DNA from: Streptomyces sp. 378 | GTDB lineage: Bacteria > Actinomycetota > Actinomycetes > Streptomycetales > Streptomycetaceae | Reading direction: 5' to 3' | Assembly (NCBI RefSeq): GCF_030124145.1 | Contig: NZ_JASKMS010000006.1 | Coordinates: 1-64,000, forward strand | Length of the DNA stretch: 64,000 nucleotides | Shown here: piece after piece, positions 51,426 through 60,121 of the stretch | Position numbering within the stretch: position 1 is the stretch's first letter | Layout of the letters: each line of letters opens with the position of its first letter | Translations under genes and position numbers: made by a program | The notes under the pieces: model-generated | Told to the model about the DNA's origin: nothing | The model's input: the letters and a program-made list of their open reading frames with translations, nothing else | Database searches by the model: none

Positions 51426-52675
51426 TGCCACGACTCCTTTCCGAACACGGCCTGCTGGCCGCCCGTCGAGCCGATCTCGACGTTCCTTCCGTCCGGGCCG
51501 GTGGTGGAACCGGTCTCCGGGTCGTACGGGGCGACGTACGCCGCCTGGTTCGCGCCGCCGCCGGCGGTCGACGCGCCCGGGGCGTTCTGCGCGCCCCGTA
51601 CCGACGACTCGCTGCCGCGCGGGAGCGTGCAGCGGGCGGCGGTGTTCGCCTCGCGGGTGCTGGTGTCCGCGGGGTCGCGGCGTGCCGTGCCGTACCCCTG
51701 GGTGCAGGCCGGCGGGTCGTCGGCGTTCAGCACCAGGCCGAAGTGGGTGGTGCCGTCGCCCGGGACGACCGTGTAGCTGCCCGCGACCATCAGCGGGAAG
51801 GTGACCAGGGCCTGCTCCACGCCGGGGAGGCGGGCCAGCGTGACCTGGCCGCCGCTGATCAGGTTGGCCAGCAGGACCGACAGCTCGGGCCCGGCCGACT
51901 TCAGCAGCGAGTTCAGCTCCTGCGCCGCCGGCCGCGCGTTGCCGATCAGCCTGCGCAGGTCCCCGTCGCTGGCTTTCAACTGGGCCGAGAGGGCCGCCAG
52001 GTCGCGCGCGAACGACTTGATCGACGAGCCCTGGTCGGCCTGTGTCTTCAGGACCTTGCGTGAGTCCTCGATCAGGGCGATCGTCTCCGGCAGCGCCTCG
52101 GACGCCGACTCGACCAGGGAGTTGCCCGAGTCCACCAGGCGGCTCAGGTGGGGGCCGGTGCCGGCGAAGGCCTTGCCCAACTCGTCGACCGTGACCCGCA
52201 GGTCGTCCTTGCCGACCGAGTTCACCAGGCGGTCCAGGCTGAGGACCATGTCCGTCGTCGGCAGCGGCACCCGCGTGCTCTCGCGCGGGATCGTGCTGCC
52301 GTTCAGCAGATACGGGCCGTCGGAGGTGCGCGGCTGGAGGTCGACGTACTGCTCGCCCACCGCCGAACGGTTCGCCACCACGGCCAGCGTGTCGGCCGGG
52401 ATGCGCGGCGCCCCGTCCTCGATGTCGAGCGCGACCTGGACCCCGTCCGGGCCGGTCAGGCGCAGCGCGCCGACCTTGCCCACCGGCACCCCGCGATACG
52501 TGACCTCGGCACCGGGGAAGACGCCCCCGGAGCCGGCGAAGTCGGCACGCACGGTGTAGCCGCGGTCCAGGATCTCGTCCACCAGACCCGTGTACTCGGC
52601 GCCGACGTACGACACGCCTACGGCGGTCATGGTGGCGAAGGCGATCAGTTGCGCCTTGACCGTACGGGTGATCAC
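51398..52675 (-). CDS. Mce protein, sixth (MceF position)
   Basis: A 425-residue MCE-family lipid-import protein: N-terminal membrane anchor (QLIAFATMTAVGVSYVGAEYTG), the MCE/MlaD beta domain (YTVRADFAGSGGVFPGAEVTYRGVPVGKVGAL, SAVGEQYVDLQP), then a long helical stalk rich in heptads (LVESASEALPETIALIEDSRKVLKTQADQ). MceF proteins form the distal part of the hexameric tunnel. GTG at 52675 overlaps the preceding stop (GTGA) and has GAAGGGG upstream. C-terminal 90 residues are low-complexity Gly/Ser/Pro. Confidence 0.92.
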   Translation of the reverse strand: MITRTVKAQLIAFATMTAVGVSYVGAEYTGLVDEILDRGYTVRADFAGSGGVFPGAEVTYRGVPVGKVGALRLTGPDGVQVALDIEDGAPRIPADTLAVVANRSAVGEQYVDLQPRTSDGPYLLNGSTIPRESTRVPLPTTDMVLSLDRLVNSVGKDDLRVTVDELGKAFAGTGPHLSRLVDSGNSLVESASEALPETIALIEDSRKVLKTQADQGSSIKSFARDLAALSAQLKASDGDLRRLIGNARPAAQELNSLLKSAGPELSVLLANLISGGQVTLARLPGVEQALVTFPLMVAGSYTVVPGDGTTHFGLVLNADDPPACTQGYGTARRDPADTSTREANTAARCTLPRGSESSVRGAQNAPGASTAGGGANQAAYVAPYDPETGSTTGPDGRNVEIGSTGGQQAVFGKESWQWLLVGPMA

Positions 52676-53976
52676 GGCTGGACCCCCTTCAGCAGCAGCT
52701 CGGCGAGTTCGAGGTTGATCCCCTCGGGCCACTCGCCCCCGGTGCGGTGGCCACCGGGGCCGTAGCCGGCGGTGCACACCGGCGGGCACAGCGGGTCGTC
52801 GCCACCCGAGGGAGCCGGCGGGGACGACGGCAAGCTCGGAACGCTCGGAGCGTTCGGCAGCGCGGTGGGCGTCGGAACGTCCGGCACGTCCGGGAGATCC
52901 GGTGCCTCCGGGAGATCCGGCAGGTCCGGGGCCTCGGGAAGCTCGGGTCGCGGAGTGTCCCCGTCGCCCGGCTCGTCCGTCAGGTTGCCGTAGATCCCGG
53001 CCAGATCGAGGTCCGCCGTGATGTGCAGGTTGACGTAGTCACCCTTGATGGCGTCCACCACGTTGCGCGGGAACGGGTACGTCGTCAGCAGCTCCAGGGA
53101 GTTGGGCAGGTCGCTGCCCGCCTTGTTGAGCTGTCGCAGGATCGGCCGCAGCTGCTTGAGGTTGGCGACCGTGTCGTCGTGCGAGGCGTTGACCACCTTG
53201 GTGCCGGTCCTGCCCAGCTTCGACAGGGCGGTGAGCATCCTCGTCAGGTCGCGGCGCTGGTCGGCCAGGACCTTCAGGGCGGGCGGCATCGTGTCGACGG
53301 CCTCGGCGATGGTCGTCTTCTCCTTGCCCAGCCGTTTGGCCAGCCGGTCCACGGCCTTCAGCGCGCGGACGATGTCCCGGCGCTGGTCGTCCAGACCGCC
53401 GATGAAGGTGTCGAGCTCCTTGAGCAGGGACTTGACCCGGTTCTCCCGGCCCTCCAGGGCCTTGTTCAGCTCCGTGGTGATCGTCTTGAGCTGGGCCACG
53501 CCGCCGCCGTTGAGCAGCGCGGACAGCGCGGACAGCACCTCCTCGACCTCCGGGTTGCGGCCGCTGCGGGACAGGGGGATCACATCCCCGTCGCGGAGCC
53601 GGCCGGCCGGCGTGCTCTCCGGCGGCCTGGACAGCGCCACGTACTTCTCGCCGAGCATGCTGGTCTGCCGCAGCTCGGCGACGGCGTTGGCGGGCAGCTT
53701 CACCGAGTCGGCGACCCGGAGGCGGGCCCTCGCGTGCCAGCCCTCCAGCTCCACCTTCTCCACCGCGCCCACGGTGACGTTGTTGACCTTGACGGCCGAC
53801 TGCGGAACCAGGTCGAGGACGTCGCGGAACTCGACGGTGACGTGGTAGGCGTGGCCGTCGGCGGCGGCTCCGCCGGGGAGCGGGACGTCGTACCAGCCGT
53901 TGAACTCGCAGCCGGACAGGAGGAACGTCCCGACGGTCGCCCAGGCGACGATCCGGCCCTTGCGCGGTGTCCTCAT
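52672..53976 (-). CDS. Mce lipoprotein, fifth (MceE position)
   Basis: A 434-residue MCE-family lipoprotein: signal peptide with lipobox FLLSGCEF (Cys near 20), MCE domain (YHVTVEFRDVLDLVPQSAVKVNNVTVGAVEKVEL, SMLGEKYVALSRP), helical stalk (LNKALEGRENRVKSLLKELDTFIGGLDDQRRDIV) and a Pro/Asp tail at about 338-372 made of APDLPDLPEAPDLPDVPDVP-type repeats. The fifth Mce in actinobacterial operons is normally the lipoprotein. ATG at 53976 overlaps the previous stop (ATGA). The tail repeat is shared with the sigma factor upstream. Confidence 0.93.
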   Translation of the reverse strand: MRTPRKGRIVAWATVGTFLLSGCEFNGWYDVPLPGGAAADGHAYHVTVEFRDVLDLVPQSAVKVNNVTVGAVEKVELEGWHARARLRVADSVKLPANAVAELRQTSMLGEKYVALSRPPESTPAGRLRDGDVIPLSRSGRNPEVEEVLSALSALLNGGGVAQLKTITTELNKALEGRENRVKSLLKELDTFIGGLDDQRRDIVRALKAVDRLAKRLGKEKTTIAEAVDTMPPALKVLADQRRDLTRMLTALSKLGRTGTKVVNASHDDTVANLKQLRPILRQLNKAGSDLPNSLELLTTYPFPRNVVDAIKGDYVNLHITADLDLAGIYGNLTDEPGDGDTPRPELPEAPDLPDLPEAPDLPDVPDVPTPTALPNAPSVPSLPSSPPAPSGGDDPLCPPVCTAGYGPGGHRTGGEWPEGINLELAELLLKGVQP

Positions 53977-55088
53977 GCGCTCGCCCCCAGGATTCCGCCG
54001 AGGGTGCGGTCGACCGTGCCGGTGGCCGGGGTGCCCGGGGGCACTTCGGGCAGGGAGTCGAAGAGGTCCCTCAGGTCCCCGCAGTCGGTCTTCTCCCCGG
54101 TCGTCTTCAGGATCGAGCACAGCAGGGAGGCCGGGTCCTGCGGGTGGTCGGGGTTGTTGCGGGTGTCGAGGGTGCCCGCGGAGGGGTTGTAGGCGTTGTG
54201 CAGGTTCGACATACCCGTCGGCGCGACCTCCAGCAGCTCCTCCAGGGCCGCCCGCTGGGTGACGAGCACCTTGGTCACCTTGCTCAGGCCCTCCACGTTG
54301 GACGTCAGCGACTTCTTGTTCTTCTTCACGAAGGCGGACACGTCACCGAGCGCCGTGCCGAGGTTCTTCAGCGCGGCCGCGAGGTCCTTGCGTTCGCCCG
54401 CGAGCTGCTCGGCGACCTTGGCGAGGCTCTTGTTGAACGACCGCACACTTTTGTCGTCGGCCGCCAGCGCCGCCGTGAACACCTGGAGGTTGCGGACCGT
54501 GCCGAACAGGTCCGTGCGGCCGTCGGAGAGCGTCGTGACCGCCTCCGAGAGGTCCTCGACCGTCCGGTGGAGGTTCTTCCCCTGGCCGTCGAGGTTGTCG
54601 GCGCTGACGCCGAGCAGCCGTGACAGGGCGCCGTCCTTGTTGGCGCCCTCGGGGCCGAGCGCCTCGGCCGTGGTGTGCAGGCTGTCGAAGACGCGGTCCA
54701 GTTCGACCGGTACGGCCGTACGCGACTCGGGGATCTCGTCGCCGTCCCGCAGTACGGGGCCGCTCCGGTACACCGGCAGCAGCTGCACGTAACGGTCGCT
54801 GACCACCGAGGAGTTGATGATCGCGGCCTGCGCGTCCGCCGGGATTCTGCGGTTCCCGTCGTACTCCAGCTCCACCCGCACCCGGCCGCCCTCCGGCGTG
54901 ATCTTCCTGACCTCGCCGATCCGCACGCCCAGCACGCGGACGTCCGAGCCGGGGTAGATGCCGACGGTGCGGGGGAAGTACGCCGTGACGCGGACCGGCT
55001 CGGTGCGCGGCCACAGGACGTAGGTGAGCGCGGCGACCAGGGCGAGGGCGGTCAGCAGGGCCAGGGGCTTCTTCCAGCGGTTGCTCAC
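53973..55088 (-). CDS. Mce protein, fourth (MceD position)
   Basis: A 371-residue MCE protein: membrane anchor (LALLTALALVAALTYVLW), MCE domain (VRVTAYFPRTVGIYPGSDVRVLGVRIGEVRKI, SSVVSDRYVQLLPVY), then stalk helices (ALAKVAEQLAGERKDLAAALKNLGTALGDVSAFVKKNKK). A conserved-looking C-terminal Cys pair (SLLCSILKTTGEKTDCGDL) may form a disulfide. GTG at 55088 overlaps the previous stop by 4 bp. Confidence 0.92.
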   Translation of the reverse strand: MSNRWKKPLALLTALALVAALTYVLWPRTEPVRVTAYFPRTVGIYPGSDVRVLGVRIGEVRKITPEGGRVRVELEYDGNRRIPADAQAAIINSSVVSDRYVQLLPVYRSGPVLRDGDEIPESRTAVPVELDRVFDSLHTTAEALGPEGANKDGALSRLLGVSADNLDGQGKNLHRTVEDLSEAVTTLSDGRTDLFGTVRNLQVFTAALAADDKSVRSFNKSLAKVAEQLAGERKDLAAALKNLGTALGDVSAFVKKNKKSLTSNVEGLSKVTKVLVTQRAALEELLEVAPTGMSNLHNAYNPSAGTLDTRNNPDHPQDPASLLCSILKTTGEKTDCGDLRDLFDSLPEVPPGTPATGTVDRTLGGILGASA

Positions 55089-56251
55089 TGTGCGCCTCCC
55101 GTCCGCGTCCGCGGCACCACCGGGGCGGCGACCATGTTCTGGACGTAGGAGTCGAACCAGCGGCCGTTGCCGAGGGTGTTGGTGAAGACCCGCACGTAGG
55201 GGGCCAGGAGCTTGATGCTCCGGTCCAGGCTGGATTGGTTCCGTTCGAGCATCTTCACCACGGTGTTCAGGCCCTTGAGCGCGGGCCCGATCTCCTTCTC
55301 GTTGTCCTGGACCAGGCCGGAGAGCTGGATGCCGAGGGCGGCGGAGGTCTTCAGCAGCTTGTGGATCGCCGCACGCCGCTTGCTGATCTCCTTGAACAGC
55401 TTGTCGCCGTCCTCGACCAGGGCGGTGAAGTCGCCCGACCGGTCGGCGAGTACGCCCGTCACGCCGTTCGCGTGGTCGAGGAGCTCCTTGAGGGCCTTGT
55501 CGCGTGAGGCCACCGTCCGGGAGATCTTCGACAGGCCCTTGATGGACGCCCGTACTTCGGAGGGTGAGTCCTCGAAGGTCGTCGAGATGGTGTCCAGAGC
55601 CTTGGCCAGCCGGTCGGTGTCGATCTTCTCCGTCGTGGTGGTGAGATCGCTGAACGCCTGCACGACGTCGTACGCGGGCACGGTCCGCCGCAGCGGGATC
55701 TCGCTGCCGGGCTCCAGCCGGCCCCTCCCCTTGGGGTGCAGGGCGAGGTACTTCGCGCCGAGGATCGTCTTGACCCGGATCGACGCGCCGGTGTCGGTGC
55801 CGAACGCCGGCTCGTCCTTGATCTTGAAGGTGACCTTGACATGGTCCCCGTCCAGGTCGACCTCCTCCACCTTGCCGACCTTGACCCCGGCGATCCGCAC
55901 CTCGTCGCCCGGCTTGAGACCGCCCGCCTCCGCGAAGGCGGCGCTGTACGTCTCGCCGTCGCCGATCACCGGCAGACGGTCGGCGTTGAACGCGGCCACG
56001 GTCAGCAGCGCGAGGACGGTGAGCCCGACGGCACCGATGACGACGGGATTGCGCTCGCGGAAGGGACCGAGACGCGGGCGGTGGAGCCGTATCCTCGGCA
56101 GCTTCGGCGGGTCGACACGGACCTTGAACATCGGCTGCGGACGCGGCTTGCGGCGCGGCAGGAGCCGTACCCTCGGCAGTCGCACGCGAGGCAGTCTGGG
56201 CGGGTCGACACGGACCTTGAACATCGGCTCCGGGCGGCGCTTGCGGCTCAT
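55085..56251 (-). CDS. Mce protein, third (MceC position), duplicated N-terminus
   Basis: A 388-residue MCE protein with an unusual basic cytosolic N-terminus of about 68 residues in which PMFKVRVDPPRLPRVRL (9-25) is repeated as PMFKVRVDPPKLPRIRL (40-56), 31 residues apart. Then come a membrane anchor (VVIGAVGLTVLALLTVAAF), an MCE domain (GLKPGDEVRIAGVKVGKVEEVDLD, TILGAKYLALHP) and stalk helices. ATG at 56251 overlaps the previous stop (ATGA). The duplication looks recent: 15 of 17 residues are identical. Confidence 0.92.
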   Translation of the reverse strand: MSRKRRPEPMFKVRVDPPRLPRVRLPRVRLLPRRKPRPQPMFKVRVDPPKLPRIRLHRPRLGPFRERNPVVIGAVGLTVLALLTVAAFNADRLPVIGDGETYSAAFAEAGGLKPGDEVRIAGVKVGKVEEVDLDGDHVKVTFKIKDEPAFGTDTGASIRVKTILGAKYLALHPKGRGRLEPGSEIPLRRTVPAYDVVQAFSDLTTTTEKIDTDRLAKALDTISTTFEDSPSEVRASIKGLSKISRTVASRDKALKELLDHANGVTGVLADRSGDFTALVEDGDKLFKEISKRRAAIHKLLKTSAALGIQLSGLVQDNEKEIGPALKGLNTVVKMLERNQSSLDRSIKLLAPYVRVFTNTLGNGRWFDSYVQNMVAAPVVPRTRTGGAQ

Positions 56252-57285
56252 GCTTCGCACCTCGCCCTCGCCACGTGCATCTCGGGTGTGAGCACCTGCT
56301 TGGTCTTCGGCAGCACGATCCGGCCGTCGAAGTCGCACAGGTAGAAGTTGAACCACGAGCCGTAGGACGCCGTCCCCGTCAGCTCGTTCAGCTTGTTCGG
56401 CAGCCGCTTCAGCACGCCCTCCACGGTCTTCTCGTTGTCGTTCAGCGTCCCGGTGAGGTCGGTCAGTTCCGCGATGTCGTCCTTGAGCGGCGGACGCGCG
56501 TCCTTCAGCAGGCCCGAGGTGGCCTCCGTCAGATCGCCGATGCTCACCAGCGACTCCCCGATGGGCTTGCGGTCGGCGGACAGGCCCGAGATGACCCGGC
56601 GCAGTTGCTTGAGGAGTCCGGAGAAGCGGGCGCCGCGCTTGTCGAGCGTCTTCAGCACGGTGTTGAGGTTGTCGATCACCGAGCCGATCAGCTTGTCGCG
56701 GCCGGCCAGCGTCGTGGTGAGCGACGCCGTGTGCGTCAGCAGGCTGTTGACGGTGCCGCCCTCGCCCTGGAGGGTCTTGATGATCTCGGTGGCGAGCTGG
56801 TTGACGTCCTTCGGGCTGAGCGCGGCGAACAGCGGCTTGAAGCCGTTCAGCAGCGCGTTCAGGTCGAGGGCGGGCTGGGTGCGCGCCAGCGGGATCGTGT
56901 CGCCGGGGCGCAGCCGGGTGCCGTCGCCGGCGCCCTCGGTCAGCGCGACGTACCGCTGCCCGACCAGGTTGCGGTAGCGGACGACGGCGCCCGTGCTGGT
57001 GAGCAGCGGCCGGTCCCGGCTGACCGTGAAGGTGACCTCGGCCAGCGTCCGGTCCTTGATCCGGATGCCCGCGACCTCGCCGACCCGCACGCCGGCCACC
57101 CGGATGTCGTCGCCCTCCTCCAGGCCCGTGACGTCGCTGAAGACCGCGCGGTACTCGTGCTCGGGGGTGAAGGAGATGTTCACGATGGTGGCCGCGAGCA
57201 GGGCCGTCGCCACCACCGTCACCAGTGCGAAGAGACTGAACTTGATGAGGGGGGCGGCGGTCTGTCGGGCTCCTGTGGTGCTCAT
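56248..57285 (-). CDS. Mce protein, second (MceB position)
   Basis: A 345-residue MCE protein: membrane anchor (IKFSLFALVTVVATALLAATIVNISF), MCE domain (YRAVFSDVTGLEEGDDIRVAGVRVGEVAGIRI, NLVGQRYVALTEG) and helical stalk (LLTHTASLTTTLAGRDKLIGSVIDNLNTVLKTLDKR). The compact end (YGSWFNFYLCDFDGRIVLP) is typical of MceB-position proteins. ATG at 57285 overlaps the stop of the first mce gene by 4 bp. Confidence 0.93.
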   Translation of the reverse strand: MSTTGARQTAAPLIKFSLFALVTVVATALLAATIVNISFTPEHEYRAVFSDVTGLEEGDDIRVAGVRVGEVAGIRIKDRTLAEVTFTVSRDRPLLTSTGAVVRYRNLVGQRYVALTEGAGDGTRLRPGDTIPLARTQPALDLNALLNGFKPLFAALSPKDVNQLATEIIKTLQGEGGTVNSLLTHTASLTTTLAGRDKLIGSVIDNLNTVLKTLDKRGARFSGLLKQLRRVISGLSADRKPIGESLVSIGDLTEATSGLLKDARPPLKDDIAELTDLTGTLNDNEKTVEGVLKRLPNKLNELTGTASYGSWFNFYLCDFDGRIVLPKTKQVLTPEMHVARARCEA

Positions 57286-58523
57286 GCGACGCTCACCGCC
57301 GTCCCGCGCGCCATCGGCCCGAACAGCAGCGTCGCGACCGGCGGCACCTCGTCCGCGGGCACGCCCAGCACCGGCGCCACGAGCGAGCCGACGGCCCGCT
57401 GCTCGGCCCGGGTGGCGGAGACGCCGAGCGGGCCGCCCGAGGCCGGACTCGCCTTCTTGGAACCGTCGTCCAGTGGGGCGCCGGGCGCCGGCACCGGGGG
57501 ACGCGGCAGATCACGGCAGTCGGGGCCGGACCGCTCGCCGTAGCGCGGTTCCTCACCCGGCTCGTAGGCTCCCTGCGCCCGTACGACCTCCAGCGTGATG
57601 TGCATCTTGCCGCCCCGGAACGCCTCCTCTGACGCCTTGTCCTGCCGGACCAGTCCGGCCAGCAGGCAGGGGTACTGCGGGGAGTAGCGGGCGAACAGCT
57701 CCAGCGTGGGGCGGGAGACCTGCCCGAGAGTGATCAGCCGGTCGCCGTTGGCGTCGAGGAAGTCCTCGGCGGTGCCCGCGACGGTCGCCGTGGACTTCAG
57801 CGCCGCCGCCAGCCGGTCCTTCTCCTCGACGATCGTGCGGCTGGTGGTGACGGTGTTGCGCAGGATCTCCATCAGGTCGGGCGCCGCGTCGCCGTAGACC
57901 TCGGCGACGTCGGCGAAGCGTGCGATGTCCTCTTTCAGGGACGGCAGGTGCGGATTGAGACGGCGCAGGTAGGCCTCCACTCGGGTGAGGTTGTCGCCGA
58001 TCCGGTCGCCGCGTCCGTCGAGGGCGGTGGCGAACGCGGAGAGCGTGGCGTTGAGCTTGCCGGGCTGGACCGTCCGCAGCAGCGGCAGCAGGTCGTTCAT
58101 CAGTTGCTGCAGCTCGATGCCGACGCGGGTGCGGTCCTGGCTGATCACGTCCCCGGCGCGGATGGGCCGGGCAGAGGAGCGCGCGGGTGCGACCAGGTCG
58201 ACGTACTTCTCGCCGAACAGCGTCTTGGGCAGCAGGCGCGCGTGCACGTCGGACGGGATGTGGGCGACGTGCTCCGGCTTGAGCGCGATGTCGAGCGTCG
58301 CCTTCGTCCCGTCGGCCCGCACCTCGCGCACCTCGCCGACCAGCAGCCCGCGCAGCTTGACGTCGGCGCGCGGGTCGAGCTGGTTGCCGAGGCTGTCGGC
58401 CTCCAGCGTGATCCGCACGACCGGCGTGAACACCTGCCGGTAGACGGCGACGGACAGGGACAGCAGCAGCGCGAGCACGGCGATGAAGACGACGCCGTAC
58501 AACCGCAGTCTCAGTACCCTCAT
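57282..58523 (-). CDS. Mce protein, first (MceA position)
   Basis: A 413-residue MCE protein: membrane anchor (LRLYGVVFIAVLALLLSLSVAVYRQVF), MCE domain (RITLEADSLGNQLDPRADVKLRGLLVGEVREVRA, TLFGEKYVDLVAP), long stalk with MNDLLPLLRTVQPGKLNATLSAFATALDGRGD, typical of MceA, and a C-terminal 110-residue Pro/Gly-rich region. ATG at 58523, with GGGGTGAG upstream, lies 8 bp after the second permease stop. Confidence 0.93.
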   Translation of the reverse strand: MRVLRLRLYGVVFIAVLALLLSLSVAVYRQVFTPVVRITLEADSLGNQLDPRADVKLRGLLVGEVREVRADGTKATLDIALKPEHVAHIPSDVHARLLPKTLFGEKYVDLVAPARSSARPIRAGDVISQDRTRVGIELQQLMNDLLPLLRTVQPGKLNATLSAFATALDGRGDRIGDNLTRVEAYLRRLNPHLPSLKEDIARFADVAEVYGDAAPDLMEILRNTVTTSRTIVEEKDRLAAALKSTATVAGTAEDFLDANGDRLITLGQVSRPTLELFARYSPQYPCLLAGLVRQDKASEEAFRGGKMHITLEVVRAQGAYEPGEEPRYGERSGPDCRDLPRPPVPAPGAPLDDGSKKASPASGGPLGVSATRAEQRAVGSLVAPVLGVPADEVPPVATLLFGPMARGTAVSVA

Positions 58524-58531
58524 ACGGCGGC

Positions 58532-59347
58532 TCACCCCGCGATCCGTACGGTCGTGCTGGCGCCCCAGATCGCCAGCGACAGGAAGAAGTCCAGGACGTT
58601 GATCGCCACGATCGAGGTCCGCACCGCGCGGCCCACCGCGACGCCTACGCCTGCCGGGCCGCCGCTCGCGTAGTAGCCGTAGAAGCAGTGCACCAGGATG
58701 ATCAGAACGGCGAAGACCAGCACCTTCCCGAAGGACCACAGGACGTCCACCGGGGGCAGGTACTGCTGGAAGTAGTGGTCGTAGGTGCCCGTGGACTGCC
58801 CGTAGTAGCCGGTGGTGATGGTGCGGGCGGCCAGGTACGAGGACAGCAGGCCGACCACGTACAGCGGGACGACGGCCACGAACCCGGCGATCATCCGCGT
58901 CGTCACCAGGAACGGCAGCGACGGCACGCCCATCACCTCCAGCGCGTCGGTCTCCTCGCTGATCCGCATCGCGCCGAGCTGGGCGGTGAACCCGGCGCCG
59001 ACGGTCGCGGACAGCGCGAGCCCGGCCACCAGCGGGGCGATCTCACGGGTGTTGAAGTACGCCGAGAGGAACGCCACGAAGTTGGAGGTGCCGAGCTGGT
59101 TGAGCGCGGCGTACCCCTGCAAGCCCACTTCCGTGCCGGTGAAGAACGACAGGAAGGCGATCACGCCGACCGTGCCGCCCACGACGGCGAGCGCGCCCCG
59201 GCCGAAGCTCACCTCGGCGAGCAGCCGCAGGATCTCCTTCTTGTAGCGACGCAGGGTGCGCCCCGTCCACGCCAGTGAGCGGCCGTAGAAGGAGAGTTGG
59301 GTGCCCAGCGCCTCTAGGGACTTCAGTGGGCGGTCGATGAGTCTCAT
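58532..59347 (-). CDS. YrbE/MlaE-family permease B
   Basis: A 271-residue ABC permease of the MlaE family with five to six hydrophobic segments. Family motifs are APLVAGLALSATVGAGFTAQLGAMRISEETDALEVMGVPSLPFLV (the cytoplasmic coupling loop with EExDALExMG) and VHCFYGYYASGGPAGVGVAVGRAV near the end. It forms the membrane core of the Mce importer with permease A. ATG at 59347, 3 bp after the preceding stop. Confidence 0.94.
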   Translation of the reverse strand: MRLIDRPLKSLEALGTQLSFYGRSLAWTGRTLRRYKKEILRLLAEVSFGRGALAVVGGTVGVIAFLSFFTGTEVGLQGYAALNQLGTSNFVAFLSAYFNTREIAPLVAGLALSATVGAGFTAQLGAMRISEETDALEVMGVPSLPFLVTTRMIAGFVAVVPLYVVGLLSSYLAARTITTGYYGQSTGTYDHYFQQYLPPVDVLWSFGKVLVFAVLIILVHCFYGYYASGGPAGVGVAVGRAVRTSIVAINVLDFFLSLAIWGASTTVRIAG

Positions 59348-59350
59348 CGG

Positions 59351-60121
59351 CTAACCCCTCTGGGGGACGACCTGGAAGTACACCGCGGTCATCACGAAGT
59401 TGGTCACGAACAGCAACATGAAGGTGATCACCACCGACTGGTTCACCGCGTCGCCCACACCCTTGGGTCCGCCCTTCGCGGTCAGCCCCTTGTAGGAGGC
59501 GACGATCCCGGCGATCGCGCCGAACACCAGCGCCTTGACCTCGGCCGCCCACAGGTCGGAGAGCTGGGCGAGCGTGGTGAAGGAGGCCAGGTAGGCGCCC
59601 GGGGTGCCGTTCTGGAGAACGACGTTGAAGAAGTAGCCGCCCGCCACGCCGACCACCGACACCAGGCCGTTGAGCAGCACCGCCACCAGCATCGACGCCA
59701 GTACGCGGGGGACGACCAGCCGGTGGATGGGGTCGATGCCCAGCACCTGCATCGCGTCGATCTCGTCGCGGATCTTCCGCGCCCCGAGGTCGGCGCAGAT
59801 CGCCGTGCCGCCGGCGCCCGCGATCAGGAGTGCGGTGACGATGGGCGAGGCCTCGCGCAGCACGGCGAGCACGGAGGCGGCCCCGGCGAAGGACTGGGCG
59901 CCCAGCTGCCGGGTGAGGCTGCCGATCTGGAGCGCGATGACCGCCCCGAACGGGATGGAGACCAGGGCTGTCGGCAGGATGGTGACGCTCGCGACGAACC
60001 ACGTCTGCTGGATGAACTCCCGTGCTTGGAAAGGCCGTCGGGGGATCGTCCGGACGACGTCCAGCGCCATCGCGAAGAGGCTGCCCGAGTGCCGCAGCGC
60101 TCCGATGGGTGACAGGCTCAC
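59351..60121 (-). CDS. YrbE/MlaE-family permease A
   Basis: A 256-residue MlaE-family permease. Motifs: SPIVTALLIAGAGGTAICADLGARKIRDEIDAMQVLGIDPIHRLVVPRV (coupling loop, DEIDAMxVLGIDP) and SYKGLTAKGGPKGVGDAVNQSVV. Paralogue of permease B; the two make a heterodimer under the Mce hexamer. GTG at 60121 overlaps the ATPase stop by 4 bp. Confidence 0.94.
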   Translation of the reverse strand: MSLSPIGALRHSGSLFAMALDVVRTIPRRPFQAREFIQQTWFVASVTILPTALVSIPFGAVIALQIGSLTRQLGAQSFAGAASVLAVLREASPIVTALLIAGAGGTAICADLGARKIRDEIDAMQVLGIDPIHRLVVPRVLASMLVAVLLNGLVSVVGVAGGYFFNVVLQNGTPGAYLASFTTLAQLSDLWAAEVKALVFGAIAGIVASYKGLTAKGGPKGVGDAVNQSVVITFMLLFVTNFVMTAVYFQVVPQRG

